A DNA stretch of 64,000 nt from Conus ventricosus (taxonomy: Eukaryota; Mollusca; Gastropoda; Neogastropoda; Conidae), in assembly GCA_018398815.1 (NCBI GenBank), contig CM031622.1, positions 17,428,891 to 17,492,890 of the forward strand. The letters run 5' to 3'. The translations under genes were made by a program, and so were the position numbers. Shown piece by piece: positions 29,211 to 40,427 of the stretch. Each line of letters opens with the position of its first letter. Within the stretch, counting starts at the first letter, position 1. Under the pieces are notes generated by a model that had not been told where the DNA came from, did not search any database, and worked only from the letters and a program-made list of their open reading frames with translations.

Positions 29211-31000
29211 CTCTGCCCAACATCTGATGGGGAGTTTAGATAAGTTAGCAGGATCGCTACAAGACTTTCCAATCACTAAACAATACTTTGACCCCTCTTT
29301 AGTGCGTAAAGGAGTTTATCCTTATGAATACATGGACTCGTGGGATAGGTTTGATGAAGAATCACTTCCTCCTAAAGGTGCTTTCTTTTCTAAGCTTAGA
29401 GGCAAAGACATAACTGATGCTGACTATGAATACGCTCAGAAAGCCTGGACAGAATTACACTGTCAAACAATGGGCGACTATCACGATCAATATTTATTGG
29501 CTGACGTGTGTTTATTAGCAGACGTTTTTCAGAATTACAGATCTACTTGCATGAAACATTATAGCTTAGACTCATCACATTACATCTCTGCCCCTGGTCT
29601 TTCTTGGGATGCATTCTTAAAGTCTACAAACATCCAGATTGACTTAATATCTGATCTGCCCACACTTCAGATGATTGAAGGCGGGTTGAGGGGAGGTATT
29701 AGCATGGCCTCACATCCTTACTGCAAAGCCAACAACAAATATTTAGATGATTATGACCCAACTAAACCATCTAACTATCTAATGTTCTTAGATGCTAACA
29801 ATTTGTATGGATGGGCCATGAGTCAACCGCTTCCACTGAGAAACTTTAAAATGATAAAAGGACCTCATGATGTTAACACTGTGTTAAGTATGTTGTCACA
29901 GCTTACGCCTGATAATCCAGCAGGACTAATCTTAGAAGTAGACTTAGAATATCCTAAAGAATTACATGATCTCCACAACGATTATCCCCTGGCCGCAGAA
30001 AGCTTAAAGATGACCCCCATCGAACCGCCTAAACTTGTTCCCAATCTTCGCAACAAAACTAAATATGTGTGTCATTACAGACTCCTACAGTTTTACTTAA
30101 GACACGGACGAAACTGACAGCTGTTCACAGAATAATTATCTGTGATCAGAGCCTTTAATGAGGCCATACATCAAAAAGAACACTGATCTTAGAACCCAAC
30201 ACTGACGCTTCAGAAAAGACTTCTTTAAACTGATGAACAACAGCTGTATTTGGCAAAACTATGGAAACTCCACACAAACGAAAGATGTAAAATAGTTACA
30301 AAAGAAAACCAGCAATTAAGTTGCTTCTAAGCCTAACTATCAGACTTTAGAAGATTTAACACAGCTTGTTGGCATTATGATGAAGAAAAAGGATGTTAAG
30401 TTGGACAAGCCAGTGTTTATCGCTTTAACCGTATTAGAGTTGTCAAAGTTATTGATGTTAGAATTTCTGTAACGACTAACTTAAACCGCAGTAACCCAGA
30501 AGCGAGAGTCCTTTACACAGACACTGACTCTTTTATTCTAGACGTCCCAACAGAAAGACTTCTAAAAGGATTAGAAACAGAAGTAGCTAAGAGCTGATGG
30601 ATGTACGACACATTGACTATCCTAAAGACAGTCCTTTACATTCAACTGTTAACAAGAAAGTAATTGGAAAGATGAAGGATGAACTTAATGGACAGTTATC
30701 AAAGATATATGTTTGTTTTGCGGTCAAAATGTATAGCGTTGCTAGCCAGACTTCTGTAATGAAGAAGGCTAAAGGCATAAGTAAAGAAGTTGTCAAAAAA
30801 AATATATCTCACGATAACTACAAGCAAGCTCTCTTTGAAAACAAAGTATTTTATCAACAAATGTAAATCTGCGCTCTACTAATCATCAAGTAAACACACT
30901 GCAGTTAACAAAAATCACTAGTCTCTACAATAACAGAGAACTTACGTCATCCTCTGAGTTTTCATATGCTGTAGGACATTGGAGAACTTTAAAAGATTAA
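29211..31000 (+). pseudogene. polB: Outer polymerase, C-terminal half, copy 1
   Basis: Resumes with ctctgc then QHLMGSLDKL, matching the polymerase residues that follow the break at 13406. Open to 30117, then several frame breaks before the stop at 31000. Exo III (DYHDQYLLADVCLLADVF) and motif A (FLDANNLYGWAM) are intact in this open part; motif B (MNNSCFGKTME type) and motif C (YTDTDSF, about 30520) are visible in broken frames. It ends SSEFSYAVGHWRTLKD-like, as in the inner copy. Confidence 0.9.
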
Positions 31001-31205
31001 CTTGACCGACTTAACTAGTACTTAACTTAAGAACCTAACTAGTACTTATTTAAGAACCTAACTAGTACTTATTTAAGAACCTAACTAGTACTTACTTAAG
31101 AACTTATAATTTACTTACACTTAACTTGTAATTTACTTGTACTTAACTTAAGAAGTACTTTTCTATAACTAACTTAACTGTACTTATCTAGTTCTTAACT
31201 TGTAC
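31001..31205. repeat. ACTTAA/AAGAACC 23-bp array, copy 1
   Basis: Units of TAAGAACCTAACTAGTACTT repeated, degenerating into ACTTAACTTG. Lies between the convergent polymerase and membrane-protein genes. The duplicate is at 33964-34175. Confidence 0.85.
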
Positions 31206-31670
31206 TTTATTTAGTTCATTAAAAAACTATCCATAGAAAATGGGTCTACAACAGGAGGTTGCTCTTTTTTTGCAGAAGCTGACTCTTCTTCTTTTACTGG
31301 CTTTGTGGGGGTTTGTGACTTTGCTGCTAAGTATGGCGTTAGACATTTGTATGCTAAAACTCCCCCACCAACAACAACAGCAGCCAATACATAATAATAC
31401 ATCTTAATCGTTTGTTTGTGATTGTGCTGTTGTTAATTGGGTTGTTGTTGTTGGTGGCGATGTTGTATTACTAATCTAATAATTTTTGTTTTACGATTGG
31501 TTTGCTTTTTGCAGTCTGTTCCATTCAGCTAGTTTACGCCCAGCCTCAATACGCCCAGGATTTTTAGTTTATAGTAAACATTACTCACTTGCGGTACATT
31601 CACCTGTGGACTTCACCTGTGGTACATTCACTTGATCCTGCGGCGTCTTCTTTCCGATCGCGATTTTTTT
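31206..31670 (-). pseudogene. Outer single-pass membrane protein, duplicated broken copy
   Basis: Same gene as 34186-34625, in duplication unit 1. The membrane part (MYYYVLAAVVVGGGVLAYKC) is readable at 31402-31211; the N-terminal half is broken by several indels and a missing repeat of CGGTACATTCACCTGTG. Confidence 0.7.
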
Positions 31671-31865
31671 TATTCGATTCTTTAATTTGTCAAAATTATA
31701 TGATTAAAGTAATTATCCATGATGAATGGACATAGCATCGTCCCATATCTGTAATACATGTCACACGCAAGGTTTTAGGGACTTGTTTAACGGATTTGTG
31801 ATAATCAATTTAAATACTTCTTCTGATCAACTGGCGCATCTTATACTAACTTACAAAAAGAAAAC

Positions 31866-32165
31866 AGTTAAGACTGTAGTTTTATTTCACATGAAAGACA
31901 GAGATGCATTTGATGAATGTATGCGTGAAAATGATGTTATTGAAAAGTCAGGAAAAACACAGAATTAAGCAAAAATTAAATCTAAAAAGTTTAGTAATTA
32001 GTATTGAAAACGGATAATCCTACACAGTATGTTTGTTTGTAGGGTCGTTATTTTTTGGTTATTGAAGTGTTACTTGTCAGAGAAGGGAGAAATGCAGGTT
32101 CTAGAGTCGCCCGGTCGAAACTGGTTGAGACCGGGTGAGCTAGAACCTGCATTTCTCCGTTCTCT
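31866..32165 (+). mobile_element. Orphan right end of the inner element (ATPase 3' part plus hairpin)
   Basis: 300 bp identical in layout to 28908-29210, detached from the rest of the inner element by the tandem duplication. Contains one change in the left arm (gaaggga for gaacgga). Confidence 0.9.
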
Positions 32166-33963
32166 CTCTGCCCAACATCTGATGGGGAGTTTAGATAAGT
32201 TAGCAGGATCGCTACAAGACTTTCCAATCACTAAACAATACTTTGACCCCTCTTTAGTGCGTAAGGAGTTTATCCTTATGAATACATGGACTCGTGGGAT
32301 AGGTTTGATGAAGAATCACTTCCTCCTAAAGGTGCTTTCTTTTCTAAGCTTAGAGGCAAAGACATAACTGATGCTGACTATGAATACGCTCAGAAAGCCT
32401 GGACAGAATTACACTGTCAAACAATGGGCGACTATCACGATCAATATTTATTGGCTGACGTGTGTTTATTAGCAGACGTTTTTCAGAATTACAGATCTAC
32501 TTGCATGAAACATTATAGCTTAGACTCATCACATTACATCTCTGCCCCTGGTCTTTCTTGGGATGCATTCTTAAAGTCTACAAACATCCAGATTGACTTA
32601 ATATCTGACTGCCCACACTTCAGATGATTGAAGGCGGGTTGAGGGGAGGTATTAGCATGGCCTCACATCCTTACTGCAAAGCCAACAACAAATATTTAGA
32701 TGATTATGACCCAACTAAACCATCTAACTATCTAATGTTCTTAGATGCTAACAATTTGTATGGATGGGCCATGAGTAAACCGTTTCCCACTGAGAAACTT
32801 TAAAATGATAAAAGGACCTCATGATGTTAACACTGTGTTAAGTATGTTGTCACAGCTTACGCCTGATAATCCAGCAGGACTAATCTTAGAAGTAGACTTA
32901 GAATATCCTAAAGAATTACATGATCTCCACAACGATTATCCCCTGGCCGCAGAAAGCTTAAAGATGACCCCCATCGAACGCCTAAACTTGTTCCCAATCT
33001 TCGCAACAAAACTAAATATGTGTGTCATTACAGACTCCTACAGTTTTACTTAAGACACGGACTGAAACTGACAGCTGTTCACAGAATATTATCTGTGATC
33101 AAGAGCCCTTTATGAGGCCATACATCAAAAAGAACACTGATCTTAGAACCCAAGCCACTGACGCTTCAGAAAAAGACTTCTTTAACTGATGACAACAGCT
33201 GTTTTGGCAAAACTATGGAAATCCACACAAACGTAAAGATGTAAAATTAGTTACAAAAGAAAACCAAGCAATTAAGTTTGCTTCTAAGCCTAACTATCAA
33301 GACTTTAGAAGATTTAACGACAGCTTGGTTGGCATTATGATGAAGAAAAAGGATGTTAAGTTGGACAAGCCAGTGTTTATCGGCTTTACCGTATTAGAGT
33401 TGTCAAGTTATTGATGTTAGAATTTCTGTACGACTACTTTAAACCGCATTTACCCAGAAGCGAGAGTCCTTTACACAGACACTGACTCTTTTATTCTAGA
33501 CGTCCCAACAGAAACTTCTATAAGGATTTTAGAAACAGAAGTAGCTAAAGGAGCTGATGGATGGTACGACACTTGTGACTATCCTAAAGACAGTCCTTTA
33601 CATTCAACTGTTAACAAGAAAGTAATTGGAAGATGAAGGATGAACTTAATGGGACAGTTATCAAAGAATATGTTGGTTTGGCGGTCAAAGATGTATAGCG
33701 TTGCTAGCCAGACTTCTGTAATGAAGAAGGCTAAAGGCATAAGTAAAGAAGTTGTCAAAAAAAATATATCTCACGATAACTACAAGCAAGCTCTCTTTGA
33801 AAACAAAGTATTTTATCACACAAATGTAATCTGCGCTCTATATTCATCAAGTAAACACAACTGCAGTTAACAAAAAATCACTAGTCTCTAACAATAACAA
33901 GAGAACTTAGGGTCAGTCCTGAGTTTTCATATGCTGTAGGCATTGGAGAACTTTAAAGATTAA
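32166..33963 (+). pseudogene. polB: Outer polymerase, C-terminal half, copy 2
   Basis: Duplicate of 29211-31000 with a different set of single-base indels (first break near 32265, further ones near 32605, 32785 and 32980). Motif A, motif B region and YTDTDSF (about 33475) are visible. The two copies compensate one another in places: where one is broken the other is often open, which suggests error-type indels rather than shared ancestral mutations. Confidence 0.88.
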
Positions 33964-34175
33964 CTTGACCGACTTAACTAGTACTTAACTTAAGAACCTA
34001 AAGTACTTATTTAAGAACCTAACTAGTACTTATTTAAGAACCTAACTAGTACTTACTTAAGAACTTATAATTTCTTACACTTAACTTGTAATTTACTTGT
34101 ACTTAACTTAAGAAGTACTTTCTATAACTAACTTAACTTGTACTTATCTAGTTCTTAACTTGTACTTTATTTAGT
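33964..34175. repeat. ACTTAA/AAGAACC 23-bp array, copy 2
   Basis: Duplicate of 31001-31205 with small deletions. Confidence 0.85.
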
Positions 34176-34185
34176 TCATTAAAAA

Positions 34186-34625
34186 CTATTCCATAGAAAA
34201 TGGGTCTACAACAGGAGGTTGCTCTTTTTTTGCAGAAGCTGACTCTTCTTCTTTTCTGGCTTTGTGGGGGTTTGTGACTTTGCTGCTAAGTATGGCGTTA
34301 GACATTTGTATGCTAAAACTCCCCCACCAACAACAACAGCAGCCAATACATAATAATACATCTTATCGTTTGTTTGTGATTGTGCTGTTGTTAATTGGGT
34401 TGTTGTTGTTGGTGGCGATGTTGTATTACTATCTAATAATTTTTGTTTTACTGATTGGTTTGCTTTTTGCAGTCTGTTCCATTCAGCTAGTTTACGCCCA
34501 GCCTCAATACGCCCAGGATTTTTAGTTTTAGTAACATTACTCACTTGCGGTACATTCACCTGTGGTACATTCACCTGTGGTACATTCACTTGATCCTGCG
34601 GCGTCTTCTTCTCCTGATCGCTCAT
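34186..34625 (-). CDS. Outer single-pass membrane protein
   Basis: Start MSDQEKKTPQDQ at 34625. A three-fold VNVPQVNVPQVNVPQV repeat, then NPGRIEAGRKLAEWNR, a Gln/Thr-rich linker, a hydrophobic span MYYYVLAAVVVGGGVLAYKC, and a Lys/Glu-rich tail. The likely native end DPFSME is reached after one shift near 34250. Homolog of inner 16129-16571. Upstream bases are open in the same frame as the end of the preceding gene. Confidence 0.65.
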
Positions 34626-34639
34626 TTTTTTTATTGCGA

Positions 34640-35085
34640 TTAAATTTAATTTGATCAAATTAATATGATTAAAAGTAATTAATCCCATGATGAATGGACA
34701 TAGCATCGTCCCAATTTCTGTAAATACATGTCACACGCAAGTGTTTCTAGGGACTTGTTTAAAACCGGATCTTGTGATAAGTCATATTTTAAATCTTCTT
34801 CTGAATCAACTGGCGCCATCTTACTTACTAACTTAGCATATAGACTAATCATTGTCTGACCCACCGATCTAACCATTTTTGACCCTAGCTGCACTTCGTA
34901 CCTAGCGTTGTACTTCTCAATGTCTGATGTAGACAGTTGTTGAATTTCTGTTCAATACTTAGTTCAACACCTAAATACTGTTTAGTTTTTCCACACGCAG
35001 CCAGAGAGTATAATCTTTCTTTATGGCAGTTGTCTGCTGAGTAGTCTGCTTGCTCCTCACACTTTAATAGTTCGTCACAATCCAT
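34640..35085 (-). pseudogene. Outer copy of conserved hypothetical protein
   Basis: Starts MDCDELLKCEEQADYSADNC at 35085; RLYSLAACGKTKQYLG, then after a frame break LGSKMVRSVGQTMISLYAKL and LKYDLSQDPVLNKSLETLAC. Homolog of inner 16572-17040; divergent from 35125 with a 39-bp A/T-rich gap. Confidence 0.6.
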
Positions 35086-35124
35086 TTTAAAAGCAATAAA
35101 AATATATATAATACTTTTAAAACC

Positions 35125-35299
35125 ATGAGTTTAACGCTGGTTAATTATGCAGTGCCTATCGTTGGTGTTATAGTCTATTAAACCCCTTTCAAAATGTTTG
35201 TTAGGAATAAAACCGCCCAACATGGGAAAGATAGAAGATTCGCCAAAACTAGTTGCAGCCTTATTTTTAGCTTTAACAACAAAAGATTTATTTGATTAA
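35125..35299 (+). pseudogene. Small membrane protein paralog A
   Basis: ATG in TTTTAAAACCATG context; MSLTLVNYAVPIVGVIVY then a break, then a PNMGKIEDSPKLVAALF-like part ending TTKDLFD. Related to the next gene and to inner 17076-17306, so the outer element carries a duplicated, diverged pair where the inner has one gene. Confidence 0.5.
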
Positions 35300-35362
35300 A
35301 AAGCACATAGACAGCCTTTCGTATTATGATTATTTTTAATTATTTTTTTAGTTAATATAAAG

Positions 35363-35588
35363 ATGAGTGAAAAAAGATTATTAATTCGATTTACCACTCT
35401 GCTGTGATTAGCGGTCTTAGTATAGGTTTATAGCGTGTTAGCAAAAAAACATGTTAAAATGAAGCCGGCTGACCTAGAAGTTAGACATTGAGGATATTGT
35501 TAAGGTTATAGTTCTAATTACTGCAGGGATTGCCTCAAAAGACTTTCTTGTTACACAGGGGATTATCCCAGAAAATATTAGTTCATAG
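35363..35588 (+). pseudogene. Small membrane protein paralog B
   Basis: Homolog of inner 17076-17306: start MSEKRLLI, hydrophobic AVISGLSIG-type span, KMKPADLE region and SKDFLVTQGIIPENISS end, in three frames because of breaks near 35390, 35430 and 35480. Confidence 0.55.
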
Positions 35589-35626
35589 AAAGATTAATTC
35601 ATAAGAAAATATTGATTTATAAAAAG

Positions 35627-35990
35627 ATGGCGGGAGTAGTTATGATGGTAGGAGGAGCTATTGTTAATGCCTTGGCCTTCTCTGGAAGCAATTATATGTT
35701 TAGTAAATTGAGGTCTGATAAAGAAAGAGCAAGGCATAACAAAGCAATGGAAGATTTAGCTAAGGCAAGAGATGCTTACGAGAAAAGACGAATTGCTCAC
35801 TTAGACTTTATTAATAAAAGTTAAGGGAACAGGGTCATGCAGAGCACACATTTACAGACGTTGATGAGGCAATGAATGAGTATTACTTAGTGACAGGAAA
35901 GAAGTTTTTAACATCACCACCGCCAGAACTGTCTGACTTTTATGAACCATCAGAAGAACAGAAATAGCAGAAATTGGTTTTATTGTGGGT
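35627..35990 (+). pseudogene. Outer membrane-anchored coiled protein upstream of integrase
   Basis: MAGVVMMVGGAIVNALAFSG anchor, then a charged coiled stretch (KAMEDLAKARDAYEKRRIAH), open to 35824; after a break HTFTDVDEAMNEYYLVTGKK and an IGFIVGAVG hydrophobic end. Homolog of inner 17329-17734. Confidence 0.6.
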
Positions 35991-36054
35991 GCTGTGGGAC
36001 AATCTATATTCTTGCACAAACAATTTAAAATTCAATTAAAATACAGTCCTTCTT

Positions 36055-37015
36055 ATGGACAGTACAAAATATATTATTCTCCTAAATGGTATTGGAAAGG
36101 AAAGACTGCTATTGAAAAACTAAGTAAAGCTGCTAGAGTGTCTGAATCAGATGCGAAAGACTGGCTTTCAAAACAGGCAATTTGGCAAATATATCTGCCT
36201 GCCCCAAAAAGAATAATAAGACCTAGATTTGTTAATTCAGTTCTAATGACACCCACCAAATGGACTTGCTGTATCTTCCACATGACAAAGTTAGAAGAAA
36301 AAGTTTAAGTATGCTCTGACAGTTGTTGACATGGCTTCAAGATACAAAGACGCTGAACTTTTAACGGATAAAAGCTCAACTGCTGTGGCTGTAGTTTTAA
36401 ACAACAAATATACATGAGAGGTCCATTAAAGTATCCTAGGTTGATTCAAGTTGATGATGGAAAAGAGTTTAAAGGTTCTGTAAACCAACTGTTTTTAAAA
36501 CATCATGTTACAGTTAAGAGAGGGATCCCAGGCAACCATCGATCACAAGCCTTAGTAGAAAACTTTAATAAGAATCTAGCTGAACGCCTGTTTACTTATC
36601 AATATCACAGAGAAATTATGGACAGAACGCGCAACACAGAATGGGTTAGGAGATTGCCAGCAGTCTTACGTGCCATGAACAATGAAGAATTTAAAGCAAC
36701 AGGGTTGAAAACCAGTAAACGCAATCAAATTAAAAAAAATTAGCATTACTGAAGATGTACCGGGGACTCAAAAACTCTTGCCCTTTGGGTTAAAAGTAAG
36801 ATACCTGTATGCTCCTGGAGAGGCGGAAGGTGATGTTAGAATTAGAGCCACAGATCCTATATGGAGCATAGATGTAATATGAAGTTGAAAGAATCATGAA
36901 AACAACCCCTCCTGTATATTATTTAAGAGAGACTCTCTCTTCTAAAAAGCCCGCTCCTAAAAGATCCTTTGTTCGTGAAGAGCTGCAAGTTGTCCCACCA
37001 AACACAGTGAGTTAA
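36055..37015 (+). pseudogene. int: Outer retroviral-type (rve) integrase, frame-broken
   Basis: Homolog of the inner integrase over its full length. HTH-like VSESDAKDWLSKQAIWQIYL, first catalytic Asp in the THQMDLLYLP region (frame break near 36240), LIQVDDGKEFKG with the second Asp, SQALVENFN with the Glu, then RNTEWVRRLPAVLRAMNNEE and a C-terminal VRYLYAPGEAEGDVRIRATD. Further breaks near 36300, 36400, 36710 and 36870. The start codon is obscured by an indel near 36058. Confidence 0.88.
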
Positions 37016-37050
37016 AAAAAAATAGTGTTTATTAAACTTTTTTTTGTGCT

Positions 37051-37603
37051 CTATTTTGGGTTTAACTGATCGTGTGTTTGTTTTTCAATGTTCTGTTTAA
37101 TTGCATCAGTGTCTACCTGTCGCGAAGTAAAAGTCTTTCTCCACTCCTTTTGAAGTTCAATTTTCTGTCGTCTGTAATCATCGCCATCAGCCATAAGCTT
37201 CTGAAATTCTCGTCTGTAATGTTTTCATCCTGTAGTGATTTGCTTATTTCCTAATCTCAATGAACAAAGTTTTGCTGATGCTAGGGCAACAATGGCAGTG
37301 TGCTTTTGTAATTTTAGGAGTTATTTTTTTTAAAACAGCACTTACAATCATAGACATGGCGCCTAACCCTAAGCCAAGGCCTCCTAATGCTAAAGAGGCT
37401 GGCGCCCCGACCCCAGTGGCTAAAACAGCAACACTAGAACCAGCACTTACGCTAGCTACAGCTGATGAGCCAGTAATTACATAAGAAAGAGTATTTAAAG
37501 CTTTAGCATATTTTTTTCTAGTAACCCTATACTTATCCAAGTCGATTTCTATTTCCTTTTGAAGTTCAGTTATTTGCTCTAACCTAAACTGTTGAACCTC
37601 CAT
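37051..37603 (-). pseudogene. Outer protein with Ala/Gly membrane segments
   Basis: Start MEVQQFRLEQITELQKEIEI at 37603; conserved RKKYAKALNTLSYVITGSSA, glycine-rich hydrophobic core with VLATGVGAPASLALGGLGLG and AMSMIVSAVLKK. The C-terminal coiled part follows after breaks near 37320 and 37210. Homolog of inner 22603-23165. Confidence 0.6.
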
Positions 37604-37614
37604 TTTTAATAAAA

Positions 37615-38456
37615 TTAATTTTGTAAAAATGTTTTTATTAATCCTTTTGGCAGCACTTCACCAACAGAGTAAAACGCAATAAAATTAACATACTTAATGA
37701 ACATAAAGTCGAGTACTGTTAGTTTGTCTTTGTCAACATTCACAGTAACCTTGTCAGATGATGTAAGGGTGTTTATTTCATCCCCGTTTTTTGTAATGGC
37801 AATAACAAGCCTAAGAGGGCCATCCAAGTTTTCAGCCTTTATTTGTACTCCCCGTGCTAACACATGTTCTGGCAAACTAGAATTAGACCCCCCTGGAGTA
37901 ATTAATAAAACAAAAATCAAAGTAGCAGTGTTAGGCATTGGCGGTTTTGGGATAAATTCTAGGGTTACTGTGTCATCCCCACTTCAGCTAAGGTTTTCTT
38001 TCTGCTCAGCACATATTCGCGCATATATGTATCTATTACAATCTGCTTTTTCTGTTGTGTTCCTGGGACAAGACTGGCAAGAAGGGGCCCGCATTCAAAG
38101 CTTTTCTAAAATTGTTTTTCTTATCAAAGTTTTACATTAGGGCTTCGCAAGTCAAATTTAAAATCCCAGTTTATTTCAGGGCGCAAGCCCCAGGTATTGT
38201 CTTTTTTATAAAGCCTGTATTCATATTTGCCGTAATCAGTTGTTTCTAGATTTCTTATTTGTTCCAGTTTAGGATGTTGCTGCCGTTTTTTCTCTTCAAT
38301 TTCTGTTCGTTGTAAACCCCATCATCGTGTATTCAAATCCATAAACATTTCCTGGCACTCCTATTAAATCAAACTCGGTTGTGTCTGCTAGGTCTTTTAG
38401 CTCTACTGCAACACATTTAGGAGCTAGCTGCGCTTTTGATTCTGGCCCCGAGACAT
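37615..38456 (-). pseudogene. Outer conserved beta-rich protein
   Basis: Homolog of inner 27603-28441. Start MSRGQNQKR near 38456, then VAVELKDLADTTEFDL-type N-terminal part; breaks near 38300 and 38140; the last part (37938-37615) ends FYSVGEVLPKGLIKTFLQN. On the minus strand beside ATPase and capsid-like gene, unlike the inner element, where it is plus. Confidence 0.55.
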
Positions 38457-38502
38457 TCTTTTTATAATATTAAATTATAATAAACAAATTGTTATAAACA
38501 AT

Positions 38503-39121
38503 CTACAATAAACAAATGTATTGAACTGGAGGGTCAGTCCGTAAGCATAGCTTAGCGTGTTTAGATTTTTCTAACTGTTCTTTTATTTTTTTTAGTCATC
38601 TTTGTCCCGTTTTTATATAATTTTCACTTAAACATTCCTCAAAACTGTCTTTGTCCTTAGTGTAAAATAATACAACTGATTTTAACTGCGATCGAAAGTC
38701 TTTTAAGACCGCATTGTATTTTGAGTTAAGAGCCACACAGAAACTAAGGCGTGACGGCCGCTAAAGGCTAGCTTTGACAGAGCTTTTCTTTTTTTTAAAC
38801 AATGTCTTGTTCAGCTGAACAATCATCAATAATAAACAGTGTTTTTAGTTCCCTCAAAAAAGTCTATAGTAATGTTCTAAACAGTCGCTCAGTTTGTTTG
38901 CTAGGATCAACTAGAAATACATTCTCGTCTGTCCAAATAAACTTCCTTTCTTTGTAAGACTTGTTGTGCTTAATGGTTGTGCAGAATATAACAATGTGTT
39001 CGTAATGAAACCTGTATATTGTTTGTAACAAATCAAGTACGAAGACAGTTTTTCCCACACCCTGTAATCCGCAGATAAGAGAACAGTGCGGATCTTTTGG
39101 CAGAAACTTCAAGCTATCCAT
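38503..39121 (-). pseudogene. Outer packaging-type ATPase, frame-broken
   Basis: Start MDSLKFLPKDPHCSLICG at 39121 with Walker A GLQGVGKT (Lys and Thr kept), YEHIVIFCTTIKHNKSYKER, then breaks near 38880 and 38640. Walker B LFIIDDCSAE is encoded around 38810-38840. C-terminal LTDPPVQYIC-like end matches the inner copy. It follows the capsid-like gene by 30 bp. Confidence 0.82.
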
Positions 39122-39151
39122 CTGTTTTTATTAGAATATTTCTTCTGCATT

Positions 39152-40427
39152 TTAAAAAGCCGCGTCTTTTAGTCTGTTTTCTTCAATGTTTAACTGAGCA
39201 TCACAAACCATAAAAACATGCATTTGTATTGGGGCGTTTCCGTCTGCTTTCTTGCGAATATTTATTTGTATGCCATCTTGTCTATCCTTTCTCCACTTCC
39301 AAACAATCTGTTGTCAAATGTGGATCTAAAGTCCAGCCACAGCCCATATTTACTTATTAAGTAGTCTTCGAGTCTTACATCATAAAGGCGAAGTTTTTTA
39401 CATACACGATCAACTGCAGGATCTCTTTGCCTACCTCCTGCGAACAACTTTCTTATTTCATCAAAGTGTTGGTGAGGTAAAAGCCCGCGACCCGAATACA
39501 ACTGATCAGACTTGCCATTTATTACACAGTCGACCTTCTCAATTTTTGGATTATAAAACGCTTCTGATTCTCTCTGAAAGGAGTTGTTTCTTCAGTAAAT
39601 AAGAACAAAATTCCTTTTAAAGACTTCAGAGACTGATTTAGATGTATGTTCCCGAGAGTGTCCCGCTTGTTTCTATTTTCTGTAATGGAGTGTATAACGT
39701 TTTCATTATATTTATATAACCGTTTTACTTTTATACTGGGTTAAGATTGTTCTGGCCAGTCCAGGGTTAGTAACAACATCAAACTCAAGAGAGATGTCAC
39801 TAACCCCGTATTTAGCTAAAGGATCTTCAGACAGAATGACAGAACTGCTAGGATTAAATGTCAGAACATAACTAAGTTTTTCTTTTAGTGCACCTTGGTA
39901 ATATGGCATATGCGTCTTTAACAGCTCAAAATCTAGAGGGATGCAGAATCTGTTGCCAAATGCTTCTGCTACTGCCTCATCTTTAACATCATTCTTTGCA
40001 TCCCCCGCTTTAAGCCTGTGCTTGAGGACCGTTTGAGTCTTGTATTCCCTGATAGACTTTCTCTTTTCTTTCTTTTTTAGGCAGCCATAGATCAGAATAG
40101 AGTGCAAAAATGTCTGCCTCGTTTAGTTTAAAAGACTTCTCTGCCCTCCAGTTTGATTACTATATGATTAACAATAGCCCTGCCTAATTAGCAACAACAG
40201 TAGCATTAGGATCTGCCGATGTAATATCTATTTTGAATGATAGTTTTAGCGGTGCCTGGCATTATAACATCGTCAGCGCCAAGATCAGGGAACTTAACTA
40301 TTAAATCTTGTCCAGGCTGAACTGTTGATGGAGTATTTACACTAATTACAGTCTGCCTTATGCCTTTTACGCCGTGGGGTTCCTTCTCTTTTCTGTATGG
40401 ATCAAGGTCACAGCCGTATGAGTTCAT
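39152..40427 (-). pseudogene. Outer putative major capsid protein, frame-broken
   Basis: About 425 codons. Start MNSYGCDLDPYRKEKEPHGV, then VKFPDLGADDVIMPGTA; middle RFCIPLDFELLKTHMPYYQG (residues in the 40107-39712 segment); C-terminal LLPHQHFDEIRKLFAGGRQR. At least three breaks. Homolog of inner 23190-24448. Capsid role inferred from size, beta-rich pattern and ATPase neighbour. Confidence 0.55.

Larger units (their letters stand above)
28908..31860. repeat. 2.95-kb tandem duplication, unit 1
   Basis: From GTTAAAGACTGTAG in the inner ATPase through the inner right terminus, the outer polymerase 3' half and the following genes. Repeated as unit 2 at 31866-34830. Unit junction near 31856-31866 has a few filler bases (caaaaagaa). 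The units differ mostly by single-base indels. Confidence 0.93.
31866..34830. repeat. 2.95-kb tandem duplication, unit 2
   Basis: Second copy of 28908-31860. It begins within the inner ATPase 3' part, includes a third copy of the 87-bp hairpin (32079-32165) and a third ctctgc (32166-32171), then polymerase 3' half and following genes, and continues into single-copy outer sequence. Confidence 0.93.
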
